A DNA stretch of 64,000 nt from Thermaurantimonas sp046299575 (GTDB lineage: Bacteria > Bacteroidota > Bacteroidia > Flavobacteriales > Schleiferiaceae), in the NCBI RefSeq assembly GCF_046299575.1, contig NZ_JBKBHX010000005.1, positions 62,001 to 126,000 on the forward strand. The letters run 5' to 3'. Positions 1 to 9,200 of this stretch are shown piece by piece. Within the stretch, counting starts at the first letter, position 1, and every line of letters begins with the position of its first letter. Under the pieces are notes generated by a model. The model worked only from the letters and a program-made list of their open reading frames with translations, was not told where the DNA came from and searched no databases. Made by a program: the position numbers and the translations under genes.

Positions 1-60
1 GTACGAGTCAAAAAAGCCGATTTGCAACGCAAACAAATTGATTTTTCACTCGTAGAGTAA
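1..60 (+). CDS. rnr: Ribonuclease R, C-terminal end only (partial)
   Basis: An open frame enters from the left edge and stops with TAA at 58-60. The 19 visible residues end in KQIDFSLVE. This resembles the last strand of the S1 domain of RNase R (E. coli has RKIDFSLI at this place), preceded by the usual V.V..A motif. RNase R is a 3'-5' exoribonuclease that degrades structured RNA. Unlike E. coli RNase R there is no long basic tail after the S1 domain. With so few residues another S1-domain protein cannot be excluded. Confidence 0.6.
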   Translation, partial: VRVKKADLQRKQIDFSLVE

Positions 61-96
61 CTTTTTATAGTTACTTTCGCCAAAAATTCGCAATTC

Positions 97-516
97 ATGG
101 ACTCAAAAAAGCTTGAACTTGCTACCATAATTACTGGTTCTGTAGCCATTTTGATGGCGATTTATTTTGGTTTTATTGCTGCTTCTGCCCTCTCATCATC
201 TAAATTAATAAACTATGTTTTTGCTATAGCATTTCTTGTATTTATTGCATATAATTACATCAAATCAACTGAATACGAGAAAATAAAAAAACAACTCACT
301 GATGAGATATCTGAATTAAATAATCGCATTGAATCTCTTACAATTGATATTAATAAAAAAACTGCCGAAATTGAAAAATTAAATAATGAACTTTCAGTAA
401 AAGATAAAAAAATCACTGAAATAGAAAGCGAGAACAAGAAATTACAACAAAAAGTAGAAAGTTTAGAAGAAAAAATTATAGAGCTCAGCCAAAAAATCGA
501 TAATCCCACCGTTTAG
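97..516 (+). CDS. Small membrane protein with long coiled coil, unknown function
   Basis: This 139-residue protein has two hydrophobic segments (about residues 9-31 and 38-52) followed by a charged heptad-like region from about residue 58 to the end, rich in K, E, I and L. That is the shape of a membrane-anchored coiled coil with the coil probably in the cytoplasm. No enzymatic motif is visible and I do not recognise a family. Its TAG stop shares one base with the GTG start of the LysE-type gene, so the two are translationally coupled and probably one operon. A TACTTTCG element at 72-79 may be its -7 box. Confidence 0.6.
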   Translation: MDSKKLELATIITGSVAILMAIYFGFIAASALSSSKLINYVFAIAFLVFIAYNYIKSTEYEKIKKQLTDEISELNNRIESLTIDINKKTAEIEKLNNELSVKDKKITEIESENKKLQQKVESLEEKIIELSQKIDNPTV

Positions 517-1133
517 TGGTAGAGCTGATTATAGCAGCCGTAATTTTGGGCATCACCTTGAGTTTTATGGTAGGCCCTGTCTTTGTATTACTGATTGAAA
601 CGAGCATTTACAGCGGTGCTACCAAAGCCCTGGCCTTTAATTTGGGTGTTCTTTTATCCGACATTTTCCTGATCGCGCTTGCCTCATATGGCAGCGAGCA
701 ACTTTTAAGTGACATTACCGGTAATAACTATATTTATTTAGCTGGTGGAGCAATTATTCTTATTTATGCTATATTCTCTTTTGTAAAAAAGCAAAAAATT
801 TCTGTACAAAAAATAGAAATACAAAGCAGTTATTCGAAGAATATTTTAAAAGGATTTTTGATAAATTTTATGAATGTTGGAGTTTTAGCTTACTGGATGA
901 CGAGCATCGTACTTGTGGGTAATAGATATGACTACCAATTTAAAAAGATGTTCATGTATTTTTCGATCACATTAGGTACATATTTTTCGGTCGATTTGAT
1001 CAAAATTCTCTTTGCTCGCAAAATGAGAAAATACCTTCAGCATTCCCATATGCAAAAGCTTAACACTGCAGTAAGCATCATTTTAGGTATTTTCGGAATA
1101 TCCCTGATACTAAAAGGCTTATTGCTCAAATAA
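516..1133 (+). CDS. LysE/RhtB-family amino-acid exporter
   Basis: A 205-residue polytopic membrane protein with the LysE-family signature near the N terminus (LSFMVGPVFVLLIETSI) and about six hydrophobic segments. The family exports amino acids or small metabolites using the proton gradient; the substrate cannot be read from sequence. The start is GTG at 516, overlapping the upstream stop by one base. The 3' end overlaps the convergent ATP-grasp-like gene by 15 bases, so there is no room for a separate terminator. Confidence 0.8.
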   Translation: MVELIIAAVILGITLSFMVGPVFVLLIETSIYSGATKALAFNLGVLLSDIFLIALASYGSEQLLSDITGNNYIYLAGGAIILIYAIFSFVKKQKISVQKIEIQSSYSKNILKGFLINFMNVGVLAYWMTSIVLVGNRYDYQFKKMFMYFSITLGTYFSVDLIKILFARKMRKYLQHSHMQKLNTAVSIILGIFGISLILKGLLLK

Positions 1134-2321
1134 GCCAATAGATCCCCCCACCCAAGTTTTGTTTTTATTGTATTTCACGCCGATCATCTCGCCCTTACTT
1201 AGACGCATAAGGTTGATCATCGGTTTTGGTTTTTCCTCCTCATCAGGCCAAACGTAGAGAATGCGAAATTCAGCTTTTGACTTTTGAACATCACTCGGAT
1301 CAGCAATGATTTCAGCATAAGTCACTTTTTCCTGGAGCACATAGTTGTCTTTCTGATGATCAGGTATGGACACAATGTCTTCAGGTGTTACGTTAAATAT
1401 TACTCCACTGCCTGAGAAGCTAAATAGCGGTTTCAAAACAAAGGCCTCTAAGTTTGAGGGAATTTCTTTTACTTCAGATAACTTAATGCATTTAGGAGAA
1501 AATTTGGAATCAATATGTGGCAACAGAAGTTTAGAAATCTTAAAAAACCAATTCGGATGCGTGATCCATTCTACATCGTACTCTTTAGTAAAGTCGAGTG
1601 AATATTTCAGATCTTTTCTTTGATCTAATTCATCGAAAATAATGCGGTTATATATACGCTTTATCTCTATTTCTTTGCCATTTTTTTCATAATAGAGTTT
1701 GTTGCCTTTTACAAGGATTTTCGAAAGACATATATACTCTATTCCAAGTACTTTTTTTGTAACAATAAAATCAATAGCAGTATTTTGTTTTTCAGGTTCT
1801 ATTTCGAGTAAAATGACATTTTCAGGTGCAGAATCTCCAAGAATAATTTGTTTTAAAGTGTCGTAATATTCAACTTCACCTGCCTTACAAAAAAAAGGAG
1901 TCAGATGAAGAGGTAGATCGTAATGCTCCAAATAGTGGTGATAGAGCCATGGCTGGTAGTAAAATAAGGAAGGAAAACCCTGTAGCTCAATGAGTTTAGG
2001 AATAATTTCTCCTTCCTGAGAAAGAGTAATACCAAAATCGATGGCTATAAAGTGAGGGCGTTTTTCATTGCCGGGCACAATCTTATTTTCAGGAATAATT
2101 CCTTCTGCTATTTTATTCAAATCAAGAGATAGGACTTGATGGAGTATTTCTTCAGCTGCCGTCAGAAAGATTTCTTTTTCTTTCTTCGAAAAAAAAACGG
2201 GTGATTCCGCTACTCTGAAGGGGATAGAATAATCAAATTCTTTGTTAAGCTTTTGCAAAAATTTTTGATAGGAAGCTTCTGAAAATTTTTCATTAAATGC
2301 TTGTCTATATTTGAGGTACAT
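1119..2321 (-). CDS. ATP-grasp-like ligase of unknown substrate
   Basis: A 400-residue protein whose last third looks like an ATP-grasp fold: FVLKPLFSFSGSGV supplies a candidate nucleotide-binding lysine and glycine loop (about residues 295-308), followed by YVLQEKV, AEFRILYV and INLMRLSKGEMIGV, which match the order of ATP- and metal-binding strands. Such enzymes join a carboxylate to an amine or thiol through an acyl phosphate. The N-terminal 280 residues are not recognisable to me. Its start overlaps the end of the amidotransferase gene by 17 bases, which argues that the two products act on the same compound. The family assignment is by motif only. Confidence 0.55.
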   Translation of the reverse strand: MYLKYRQAFNEKFSEASYQKFLQKLNKEFDYSIPFRVAESPVFFSKKEKEIFLTAAEEILHQVLSLDLNKIAEGIIPENKIVPGNEKRPHFIAIDFGITLSQEGEIIPKLIELQGFPSLFYYQPWLYHHYLEHYDLPLHLTPFFCKAGEVEYYDTLKQIILGDSAPENVILLEIEPEKQNTAIDFIVTKKVLGIEYICLSKILVKGNKLYYEKNGKEIEIKRIYNRIIFDELDQRKDLKYSLDFTKEYDVEWITHPNWFFKISKLLLPHIDSKFSPKCIKLSEVKEIPSNLEAFVLKPLFSFSGSGVIFNVTPEDIVSIPDHQKDNYVLQEKVTYAEIIADPSDVQKSKAEFRILYVWPDEEEKPKPMINLMRLSKGEMIGVKYNKNKTWVGGSIGLFEQ

Positions 2322-3153
2322 GGGCAGAAGAATTTTTTTCTTTTATTTGATGTGCTTCATTCAGAAAATTCATTAACACTGTATTGCGAGTAAGAAGAAT
2401 TTTATCAGAGTCATTTATGCTCTTTAGCATATCATAGTACTTATCTTCTCCATACGTGTCGATAATGAATTTTTTCTTTTCCGGATTGTGAAGGTAGTTC
2501 AGCATACCTTCTACATTAGCTTCCGGATGAAATTGAGTGCCAAAGATGTATTCATCGAAGCGCATGCACATTACAGCGCGCTCCAGTTTCACATGAGGTC
2601 GCAACTTTTCAATACAGAGTATCTTGCTGCCCATCAGATTGAGGGCCACCTCGTTGGGCTCTGTGATTTGGTAATCGCGGCTATCCACAGCCCAGAAAGG
2701 ATCGGGCAACTGTACTAAGTAACGGTCCATTTTACCATCTGTAGTTTTGTGAATGGGAAATATTCCGAACGAGGTGGATTTGCGCTTTGACAATTTTCCA
2801 AGCCCGTAATGGCGTACAAAAATTTGAAAGCTGTGACAGATCAAAAACAACAACTTTGGTTGATCAGGATTTCTCCGGTTGTGTGCTCTAAGTTGTTCTA
2901 TAAAGTCAAAATAGGCCTTTTCCCATTCGCTGCCCTCGCTGTCGATTGGGCTACCAGGGCCGCCTGTCGATATATAAGCATCGTAATTTAAGCCTGGTAC
3001 TAGGGCCGATCCTCGTGTATCGTATTCTACAACGATTGGATGAAGGTTTCGCCGTTCACAGAATTCGGTAATAATGCTGTGAATGCCTTTTTTGCCCTGA
3101 TTAGGTTCACCCAAATACATATCGAGTATCGCGACTCGAAAAATCGACTTCAT
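2305..3153 (-). CDS. Class I glutamine amidotransferase (GATase1 domain protein)
   Basis: A 282-residue stand-alone GATase1 domain. The nucleophile elbow LICHSFQ places the catalytic cysteine at residue 106, and FGTQFHPEA gives the His and Glu of the triad about 110 residues later. The domain hydrolyses glutamine (or a gamma-glutamyl amide) and passes ammonia to a partner. No synthetase domain is fused, so the partner may be the overlapping ATP-grasp-like protein downstream. It begins 10 bases after the CoA-transferase gene, so all three are probably transcribed together. It lacks the ATP-PPase domain of GMP synthase and should not be called guaA. Confidence 0.75.
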   Translation of the reverse strand: MKSIFRVAILDMYLGEPNQGKKGIHSIITEFCERRNLHPIVVEYDTRGSALVPGLNYDAYISTGGPGSPIDSEGSEWEKAYFDFIEQLRAHNRRNPDQPKLLFLICHSFQIFVRHYGLGKLSKRKSTSFGIFPIHKTTDGKMDRYLVQLPDPFWAVDSRDYQITEPNEVALNLMGSKILCIEKLRPHVKLERAVMCMRFDEYIFGTQFHPEANVEGMLNYLHNPEKKKFIIDTYGEDKYYDMLKSINDSDKILLTRNTVLMNFLNEAHQIKEKNSSAHVPQI

Positions 3154-3163
3154 TCAAGAAACT

Positions 3164-3874
3164 TTAAAGTGAAACGGGTCTTTTTCGGGTAGTACGCTGC
3201 TCAATGCGCTTCTCGTAATGAGCCCCCTGGTAAATGCGCTGTACAAAAATTCCTGGTGTGTGGATAAAATTGGGATCAAGAGCTCCGGCTGGTACCAACT
3301 CCTCAACCTCTGCCACGGTTATTTTACCTGCCATAGCCATTACATGGTTAAAATTCAGGGCTGTTCCCTTGTAAATGAGATTGCCCGCCGTATCACCTTT
3401 CCAAGCCTTTACAAAAGCAAAATCGGCCTCAAAGGCATATTCTAAAATATGTGGTTTACCGTTAAAAATTCTTACCTCTTTCCCTTCAGCTACTTCAGTG
3501 CCGTATCCGGCAGGAGTGTAAAAAGCAGGAATACCTGCCCCAGCTGCCCTACACCTCTCGGCTAAGGTGCCCTGCGGAATAAGCTCTACCTCCAGTTCAC
3601 CGCTCAGCATTTGACGTTCGAACTCCTCATTTTCGCCCACATACGACGATATCATCTTTTTGATCTGTCTGGTCTTCAGAAGCAAGCCCAATCCAAAATC
3701 ATCTACACCAGCATTGTTGCTAATACATGTGAGGTTTTTAATTCCAGCTCTCCGTATAGCGGCTATGCTGTTTTCCGGAATTCCGCACAACCCGAAACCA
3801 CCAAACATTACCGTCATACCATCTTTTAGACCTTGTATGGCTTCGTCTGCGTCTTTTACCGTTTTGTTAATCAT
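3164..3874 (-). CDS. scoA: 3-oxoacid CoA-transferase subunit A
   Basis: A 236-residue protein with the alpha-subunit CoA-binding signature (MFGGFGLCGIPENSI, about residues 22-36), ISNNAG, and the ending typical of succinyl-CoA:3-ketoacid CoA-transferase A. The enzyme moves CoA between succinyl-CoA and acetoacetate in ketone-body use. The catalytic glutamate sits in subunit B, which is usually the next gene. Here the neighbours are a divergent terC and an amidotransferase, so subunit B must be encoded elsewhere. A TACTTTTG box lies 22 bases upstream of the ATG. Confidence 0.9.
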   Translation of the reverse strand: MINKTVKDADEAIQGLKDGMTVMFGGFGLCGIPENSIAAIRRAGIKNLTCISNNAGVDDFGLGLLLKTRQIKKMISSYVGENEEFERQMLSGELEVELIPQGTLAERCRAAGAGIPAFYTPAGYGTEVAEGKEVRIFNGKPHILEYAFEADFAFVKAWKGDTAGNLIYKGTALNFNHVMAMAGKITVAEVEELVPAGALDPNFIHTPGIFVQRIYQGAHYEKRIEQRTTRKRPVSL

Positions 3875-3895
3875 TTTTTAAATGAATTTATTTGG

Positions 3896-3903
3896 CAAAA
3901 GTA
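3896..3903 (-). promoter_or_regulatory. -7 box (TACTTTTG) for the scoA unit
   Basis: Read on the minus strand this is an exact match to the Bacteroidota -7 consensus TAnnTTTG. It ends 22 bases before the scoA ATG. The best -33 candidate (TTTG, 3927-3930) is 23 bases away, slightly wider than usual. Confidence 0.5.
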
Positions 3904-4057
3904 GAATTTAATTTGGAAGCATAAAACAAATCAACGGAGGTGACTTCATTGAATTTCTCCAATTTAAAATACTGATAATCAAATTTATACATACATTCTT
4001 TTCCTCTTTTGAAGAATTGTTCTCAGTTTTCAAAATTTAGCTCATCTGTATTGAGAA

Positions 4058-4103
4058 AGATAGAATTCAGAATTCCTATCTCTTAAAAATTCTAATACTT
4101 TTG
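4058..4103 (+). promoter_or_regulatory. terC promoter with overlapping inverted repeat
   Basis: TACTTTTG at 4096-4103 is an exact -7 box 26 bases before the terC ATG. Just upstream, 4058-4081 is a near-perfect inverted repeat (arms AGATAGAATTC and GAATTCCTATCT with one extra base) covering where the -33 contact should be. No good -33 TTTG is present, which fits a promoter controlled through this repeat. The operator role is inferred. Confidence 0.4.
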
Positions 4104-4128
4104 AGCCGCTTTAAATAGCCTGACACCT

Positions 4129-4848
4129 ATGGAAATCATTGCATCGTTAGTCACACTTACTGTTCTCGAAATCGTACTAGGCATTGATAATATAATCTTT
4201 ATCAGTATTTTATCGTCGAAACTTCCTGTACATCAGCAGGCCAAAGCCAGAAGACTTGGGCTCACCCTTGCTATGGCCACTCGAATATTACTGCTACTGT
4301 CGCTGAGCTGGATGATGCGGCTTACTAAACCACTTTTCGAACTTCCATTTGATTTCATTCACCCAGAAACCAGAGAATTCTCAGGGCGTGACATAATTCT
4401 TTTGGCCGGTGGTCTTTTTCTCATTTACAAGAGCACCACCGAAATTCACCATAAACTCGAAGGTGGGTCTGATAGCCACACGACTTCGATTAAGGCCTTA
4501 TCTTTTTCGTCGGTTATTGTTCAGATTTTATTGTTAGATATCGTTTTTTCGCTCGATAGTGTCATTACAGCTATCGGAATGGCCAATAAGGTATGGGTAA
4601 TGGTAGCTGCTATCGTAATTGCTGTAGGTGTAATGATGATCTCTGCAGCGTCGATTAGCAATTTTGTCGAAAAGCATCCCACCATCAAAATTTTGGCACT
4701 TAGTTTCTTATTGCTGATAGGTGTCTCTCTACTCATGGAAAGTTTTGACCAAGGCATCCCAAAAGGTTACATCTATTTCGCAATGGCCTTTTCCGTATTT
4801 GTGGAAGTACTTAATCTTCGATTACTGAAAAAGCAGGTTCAGCAATAA
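4129..4848 (+). CDS. TerC-family integral membrane protein
   Basis: A 239-residue protein of about seven membrane segments with the two TerC repeats: EIVLGIDNIIFISIL near residue 14 and DIVFSLDSVITAIGM near residue 140, each carrying the membrane-embedded acidic residues typical of the family. TerC proteins are linked to tellurite resistance and, in other bacteria, to Mn2+ export during exoprotein metalation. No other ter genes are nearby, so metal transport is more likely than a tellurite operon. It converges on the isoaspartyl peptidase gene. Confidence 0.85.
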   Translation: MEIIASLVTLTVLEIVLGIDNIIFISILSSKLPVHQQAKARRLGLTLAMATRILLLLSLSWMMRLTKPLFELPFDFIHPETREFSGRDIILLAGGLFLIYKSTTEIHHKLEGGSDSHTTSIKALSFSSVIVQILLLDIVFSLDSVITAIGMANKVWVMVAAIVIAVGVMMISAASISNFVEKHPTIKILALSFLLLIGVSLLMESFDQGIPKGYIYFAMAFSVFVEVLNLRLLKKQVQQ

Positions 4849-4868
4849 ACGTCAAGTAAACAAGCGAG

Positions 4869-5816
4869 TTATTCATAAATCTTCGCAAAGCGGTTGCCCT
4901 TGCTGTTGCGACCAGCGCGAAACATCCCTTCCGTATTGTAATCGTGATAAAGGTTACCCTTATCATCGATGGCGATCATACCTCCACTTCCGCCGAGATT
5001 TTTAATTTCTTCTAAAGTGCTTCGTATGGCTTTCGAAGCTTTCTGCCTTCCAAAACGCATTCGAGCAGCTACCTGGTAAGCTGCTGAGGTGCGAATAAAG
5101 TACTCGCCATGCCCAGTACAACTAACAGCAATTAAACCATTTTTGGCATATGTACCTGCACCTATGATGGGTGCATCGCCTATTCGGCCGAATTTTTTCA
5201 TCAGCATTCCTCCCGTCGAAGTGCCTGCGGCAAGATTGCCATCTTTGTCGAGCGCTACGCATCCTACGGTGCCATATTTTTGGTTCTTGAGGGCTTCTTC
5301 CCATCTCGCTCGCATATCGTCAGTAATGAAGTATGAATTAGGAACACTGTCAAGTCCGATTGAAAAGATAAATTTTTCAGCACCTGCACCCGATAGCATT
5401 ACGTGTTGGGTTTTGTCTTTTACCGCCTGGGCAGCCAATATCGGATTTTTAACATGCCTCAATCCACTCACTGCACCAGCTTTCTGATCATATCCCGTCA
5501 TGATAGATGCATCTAATTCCGCTATACCTTCTTCGGTGAGTACAGCTCCTCTACCTGCATTAAACAAAGTATTATTTTCAAGCATCATCACTACGTGTAT
5601 TACAACTTGCTCGGCCGATTCACCGCGCTGAAGCATCGAATACCCAGAATCTAAAGCTGCATTTAGTGCTGCTAAATACACGTTTACCTTTTCCGGATTA
5701 TTTCTCAATGCCATGTAGCCAGCTCCGCCATGCAGTACGAGTCCAAAGTTTTGAATTTGACCGAAAAGATTTAAAAAGCTAAACAGCATGGCAGCATTAA
5801 TGACATTTTTTAGCAT
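4869..5816 (-). CDS. iaaA: Isoaspartyl peptidase / L-asparaginase (Ntn hydrolase), exported
   Basis: A 315-residue plant-type asparaginase. The proenzyme is cut before the nucleophile Thr183 in YGTVGCVALD, giving alpha and beta chains; LVLHGGAG near the N terminus and AGTSTGG after the nucleophile are family signatures. It hydrolyses beta-aspartyl dipeptides and asparagine. The first 19 residues are hydrophobic and end FGQ, so a signal peptide and periplasmic location are likely. It shares a short intergenic region (5817-5854) with the divergent Mpo1-like gene. Confidence 0.9.
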   Translation of the reverse strand: MLKNVINAAMLFSFLNLFGQIQNFGLVLHGGAGYMALRNNPEKVNVYLAALNAALDSGYSMLQRGESAEQVVIHVVMMLENNTLFNAGRGAVLTEEGIAELDASIMTGYDQKAGAVSGLRHVKNPILAAQAVKDKTQHVMLSGAGAEKFIFSIGLDSVPNSYFITDDMRARWEEALKNQKYGTVGCVALDKDGNLAAGTSTGGMLMKKFGRIGDAPIIGAGTYAKNGLIAVSCTGHGEYFIRTSAAYQVAARMRFGRQKASKAIRSTLEEIKNLGGSGGMIAIDDKGNLYHDYNTEGMFRAGRNSKGNRFAKIYE

Positions 5817-5854
5817 AAAAGTATTTTTTTATTTTTGTACTAAAAAGCAAAACT

Positions 5855-6175
5855 ATGGAGCAGGATAAAAATTTCAAATCGCTGAAAGAATTCTACCCAT
5901 TTTACCTCACAGAGCATCAAAATCCCACCTGCAGATTATTACATTTTATTGGTACCGGATTGGTATTTATAAGCTTCTTTATGTTTTTATATACATTTAA
6001 TTGGATCTATTTTGCCATTATCCCCGTATTAGGATATGGATTTGCATGGGTCGGACATTTCTTTTTTGAAAAAAATAAACCCGCCACTTTTAAATATCCA
6101 GGTTACAGTTTAGCATCTGATTTCATAATGTTTTTCGACATATTGACGGGAAAACAACCCATTAATCCCAAATAA
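5855..6175 (+). CDS. Mpo1-like (DUF962) membrane protein
   Basis: A 106-residue protein with the DUF962 pattern: F.PFYLTEHQNPTCRLLHFIGT at the N terminus and GHFFFEKNKPATFKYPGYSL in the C-terminal half, with two membrane segments between them. The yeast member Mpo1 is an Fe2+-dependent dioxygenase in 2-hydroxy-fatty-acid alpha-oxidation; conserved His residues (about 20, 32 and 68) are present here. Whether the bacterial protein has the same reaction is inference. TATTTTTG at 5830-5837 is a plausible -7 box. Confidence 0.8.
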   Translation: MEQDKNFKSLKEFYPFYLTEHQNPTCRLLHFIGTGLVFISFFMFLYTFNWIYFAIIPVLGYGFAWVGHFFFEKNKPATFKYPGYSLASDFIMFFDILTGKQPINPK

Positions 6176-6214
6176 TATTTTCATTTGTATTTGACTAGAA
6201 GCACATAAGAAATC

Positions 6215-9200
6215 ATGTCTGAAATACAGTTTACCAAGAAACTGCTGCGCTCTTACACCTTTTTTGCAGCAGTTTCAATAGCTATTTATACTCCTGTAAT
6301 TTATTATTTGGGAATATATGAAGTAGCCTATCTAGCAGCATTGCTAGTGGTTCTTATGATTGTATCATATTTATTGACTTTTTACAATCAATTCAACTTA
6401 TCTCGAATCATCTTTTTTGCCTCGATAGCTGGCGTAATTGTAGCATCTATTATAAGCAAAAAATACCTCAATGGAGTAAGTTTATACATTTTTCCATTAA
6501 TGGCATACACATTTGTGTTAACCTTTTCTCACGAAAAAGAATTTAGGCGATTAGTATCATTAATTGTATTTGTTGCTTTTCTCTTAATTATAGTTTTTTT
6601 GTCGTTTAAAGAGAATATTTTATTCACGTTAGAATACAAAATATTTTATCTTCTCAACTTTGTTTTAGCCTTTCTGCTTCTGAGTTATTTGCTCGGTATT
6701 ATATCATATAAAAACATCAGAAGAGAAAAAGCGTTACAAGAAAATCAAGCCAATATTCAGACGATCATAGATACCATTCCACAGCTTGTAATTCAAGTAG
6801 ATCGAGAGTATAGGATTAAATCATTAAACAACAGATTTGCCGCTATAGTCAAATCCCTATTTGATAAAAAAATTGCAGAAGGCGAAAGCATTTTAGAATT
6901 TACATTCGATACCGATACAGAGAGGGTAAAAAAAGCTATTGATTTGGCTTTCAATGGACAACAAACTATTGTAGAAAAAAGAATAAAGTTAAAAAACCAC
7001 AATGACCTTTGGATTCAATTACATTACTTGCCTGTTACAGTACAAAATACTATTACCTCTGTTTTATTGATAGTTTCGGATCAAACAGAATATAAAAAAC
7101 TGCTCATCAATGCTAACAAACTTGCTGATATTGTAGCGGAAAGTCCTATACCTATTTTTGAAATTAATACAAACGGACTCATTCTATATGCAAATTCAGA
7201 ATGTGCAAATGAATTTGGATTAAATACAGGAAATTATGTTCCATCAAACTGGATGGATTTTATCATCACTGTATTTGATGATGAAGCATCGGAAACAGAA
7301 ATAAAATTTAAGAATAAATTTTACCGTTTTATTGCAAAAAAAGATAAAGCAGGTGAAACACTCAGAATGTACGCTCTTGATTTTACATTGATCAAGGAAA
7401 ACAATTCATTGTTGGAGCAACAAAAATTGTTTTATGAAAGCCTTTTAGATGTAATACCCTCAGATGTAGTAGTGCTCGACAGTGATCTTAAGTATAGATT
7501 TGTTAATAAATATGCAATTAAAGACGATAGTAGAAGAAAATGGATAATAGGGAAATCAGATAAAGAGTATTTTGAACTTAGAAATTTTCCTCAGGAATTA
7601 TACGAACAACGAAGAGAAAAATTGATGAAATCTATTGAAACCAGAAGGGAAATCGAGTGGACAGAAGAATTTACAATTAACGGAGAAAAAAAATACTTCC
7701 TCCGTAAAGTAAAACCATTCTATGAAGAAGGAAAAAATTCACTGTTATTACTAGGATATGGTACGGAAATAACTTCGCAAAAAATAGCAGAAAATGAAAT
7801 AGAAAAACAAAAGAAACTATATCGTGAAATCTTAAACAATCTTCCGATTAGTGTCTTTCTTAAGAACCTTGAAGGCAAATATCTCTTCGGTAATACCCAT
7901 ACATTGAAATACATAGGTATAAGTGAAGATCAATTTGTAGGAAAAATCGATTACGATATTTATCCTTCGAATTTAGCAAGTGAATATCGAAAAACAGATA
8001 TCGTAGCAATTGAACAAGGTGAGCATACCTTTGAAGAAAAACTCAATACCCCATGGGGAATTGAGTACATTTATGGAGGAAAAAAATTAATCCGCTTGGA
8101 TGAAAAAGAAAGTTTAATTTTAGGATTCTCGATCGATGTAACTGATAAGATAAAATCCCAATTAGAACTTAAAAAACAAACTGAACTAATCGAGAAATTC
8201 TTTGATATAAGCCCGACGTTAATTTACATCAAGAGAGCAGACGGAAGTATCTACATGGCAAACAAAGCGACTGCGAAAATGTTTGGATACGATTCGCCAG
8301 ATGTTATCATTAATAAAACTCCCGAAGATTTACATGTGAAAAAGGAAGAGTTAGCAATCTGGAAACTACATGATTTAAAAGTACTTGAATCGAATGAATT
8401 ACATATTTTTGAAGAAACTTTTACTACTCCTGACAATCGTGTTTTATGGTATCTTACACACAAAATTCCTTTTAATATTGACGAAAATGAAAAATGCATC
8501 CTCGGAGTAGGTGTTGATATCACCCCTTTAAAAAATATTCAAGCCGATTTGCTTGAACTCAACAGAAAAGCTCGAGAAGCTGCCGACGCCAAAATGATGT
8601 TTCTCAGCAATATGAGTCATGAAATTCGTACACCCTTAAATGCTATTATAGGTTTCGGACAGCTATTGATGCAAGAAGAGCTTGACGACAAAGTACGAGA
8701 GTTTGCCAAGACTATCCTTTTTGCCGCTAAAAATTTACTGAGCCTAATAAACGACATTCTGGATTATTCGAAAATACAAGAAGGAAAATTTCCTGTAAAT
8801 TTTGTTTCTTTCAATTTGAATAAGTTTATATCAAACATCGAATCTATTTTTAAATTAAAAGCTCGAGAGAAAAACATCTATTTCAAAATTGAAAAAGAAT
8901 TTGATGAAAACATTATCATTCAATCGGATAGTACTATACTAAATCAAATTTTAAATAATCTTATATCCAACGCCATAAAGTTTACAAAAATTGGAGGAGT
9001 AAAAGTGATCATTTCAGTAAAAGATAAGAATTTAAACATAGAAGTTCATGATACAGGCATTGGCATTTCAGAAGATTTTAAAAACAAAATTTTCAATACT
9101 TTTGAACAAGAGAATTCTCAAATTAGCAGAGAGTTTGGCGGTACAGGTTTAGGGCTTGCTATTACAAAAAAATTCGTCGAACTACTAAGTGGAGAAATTT

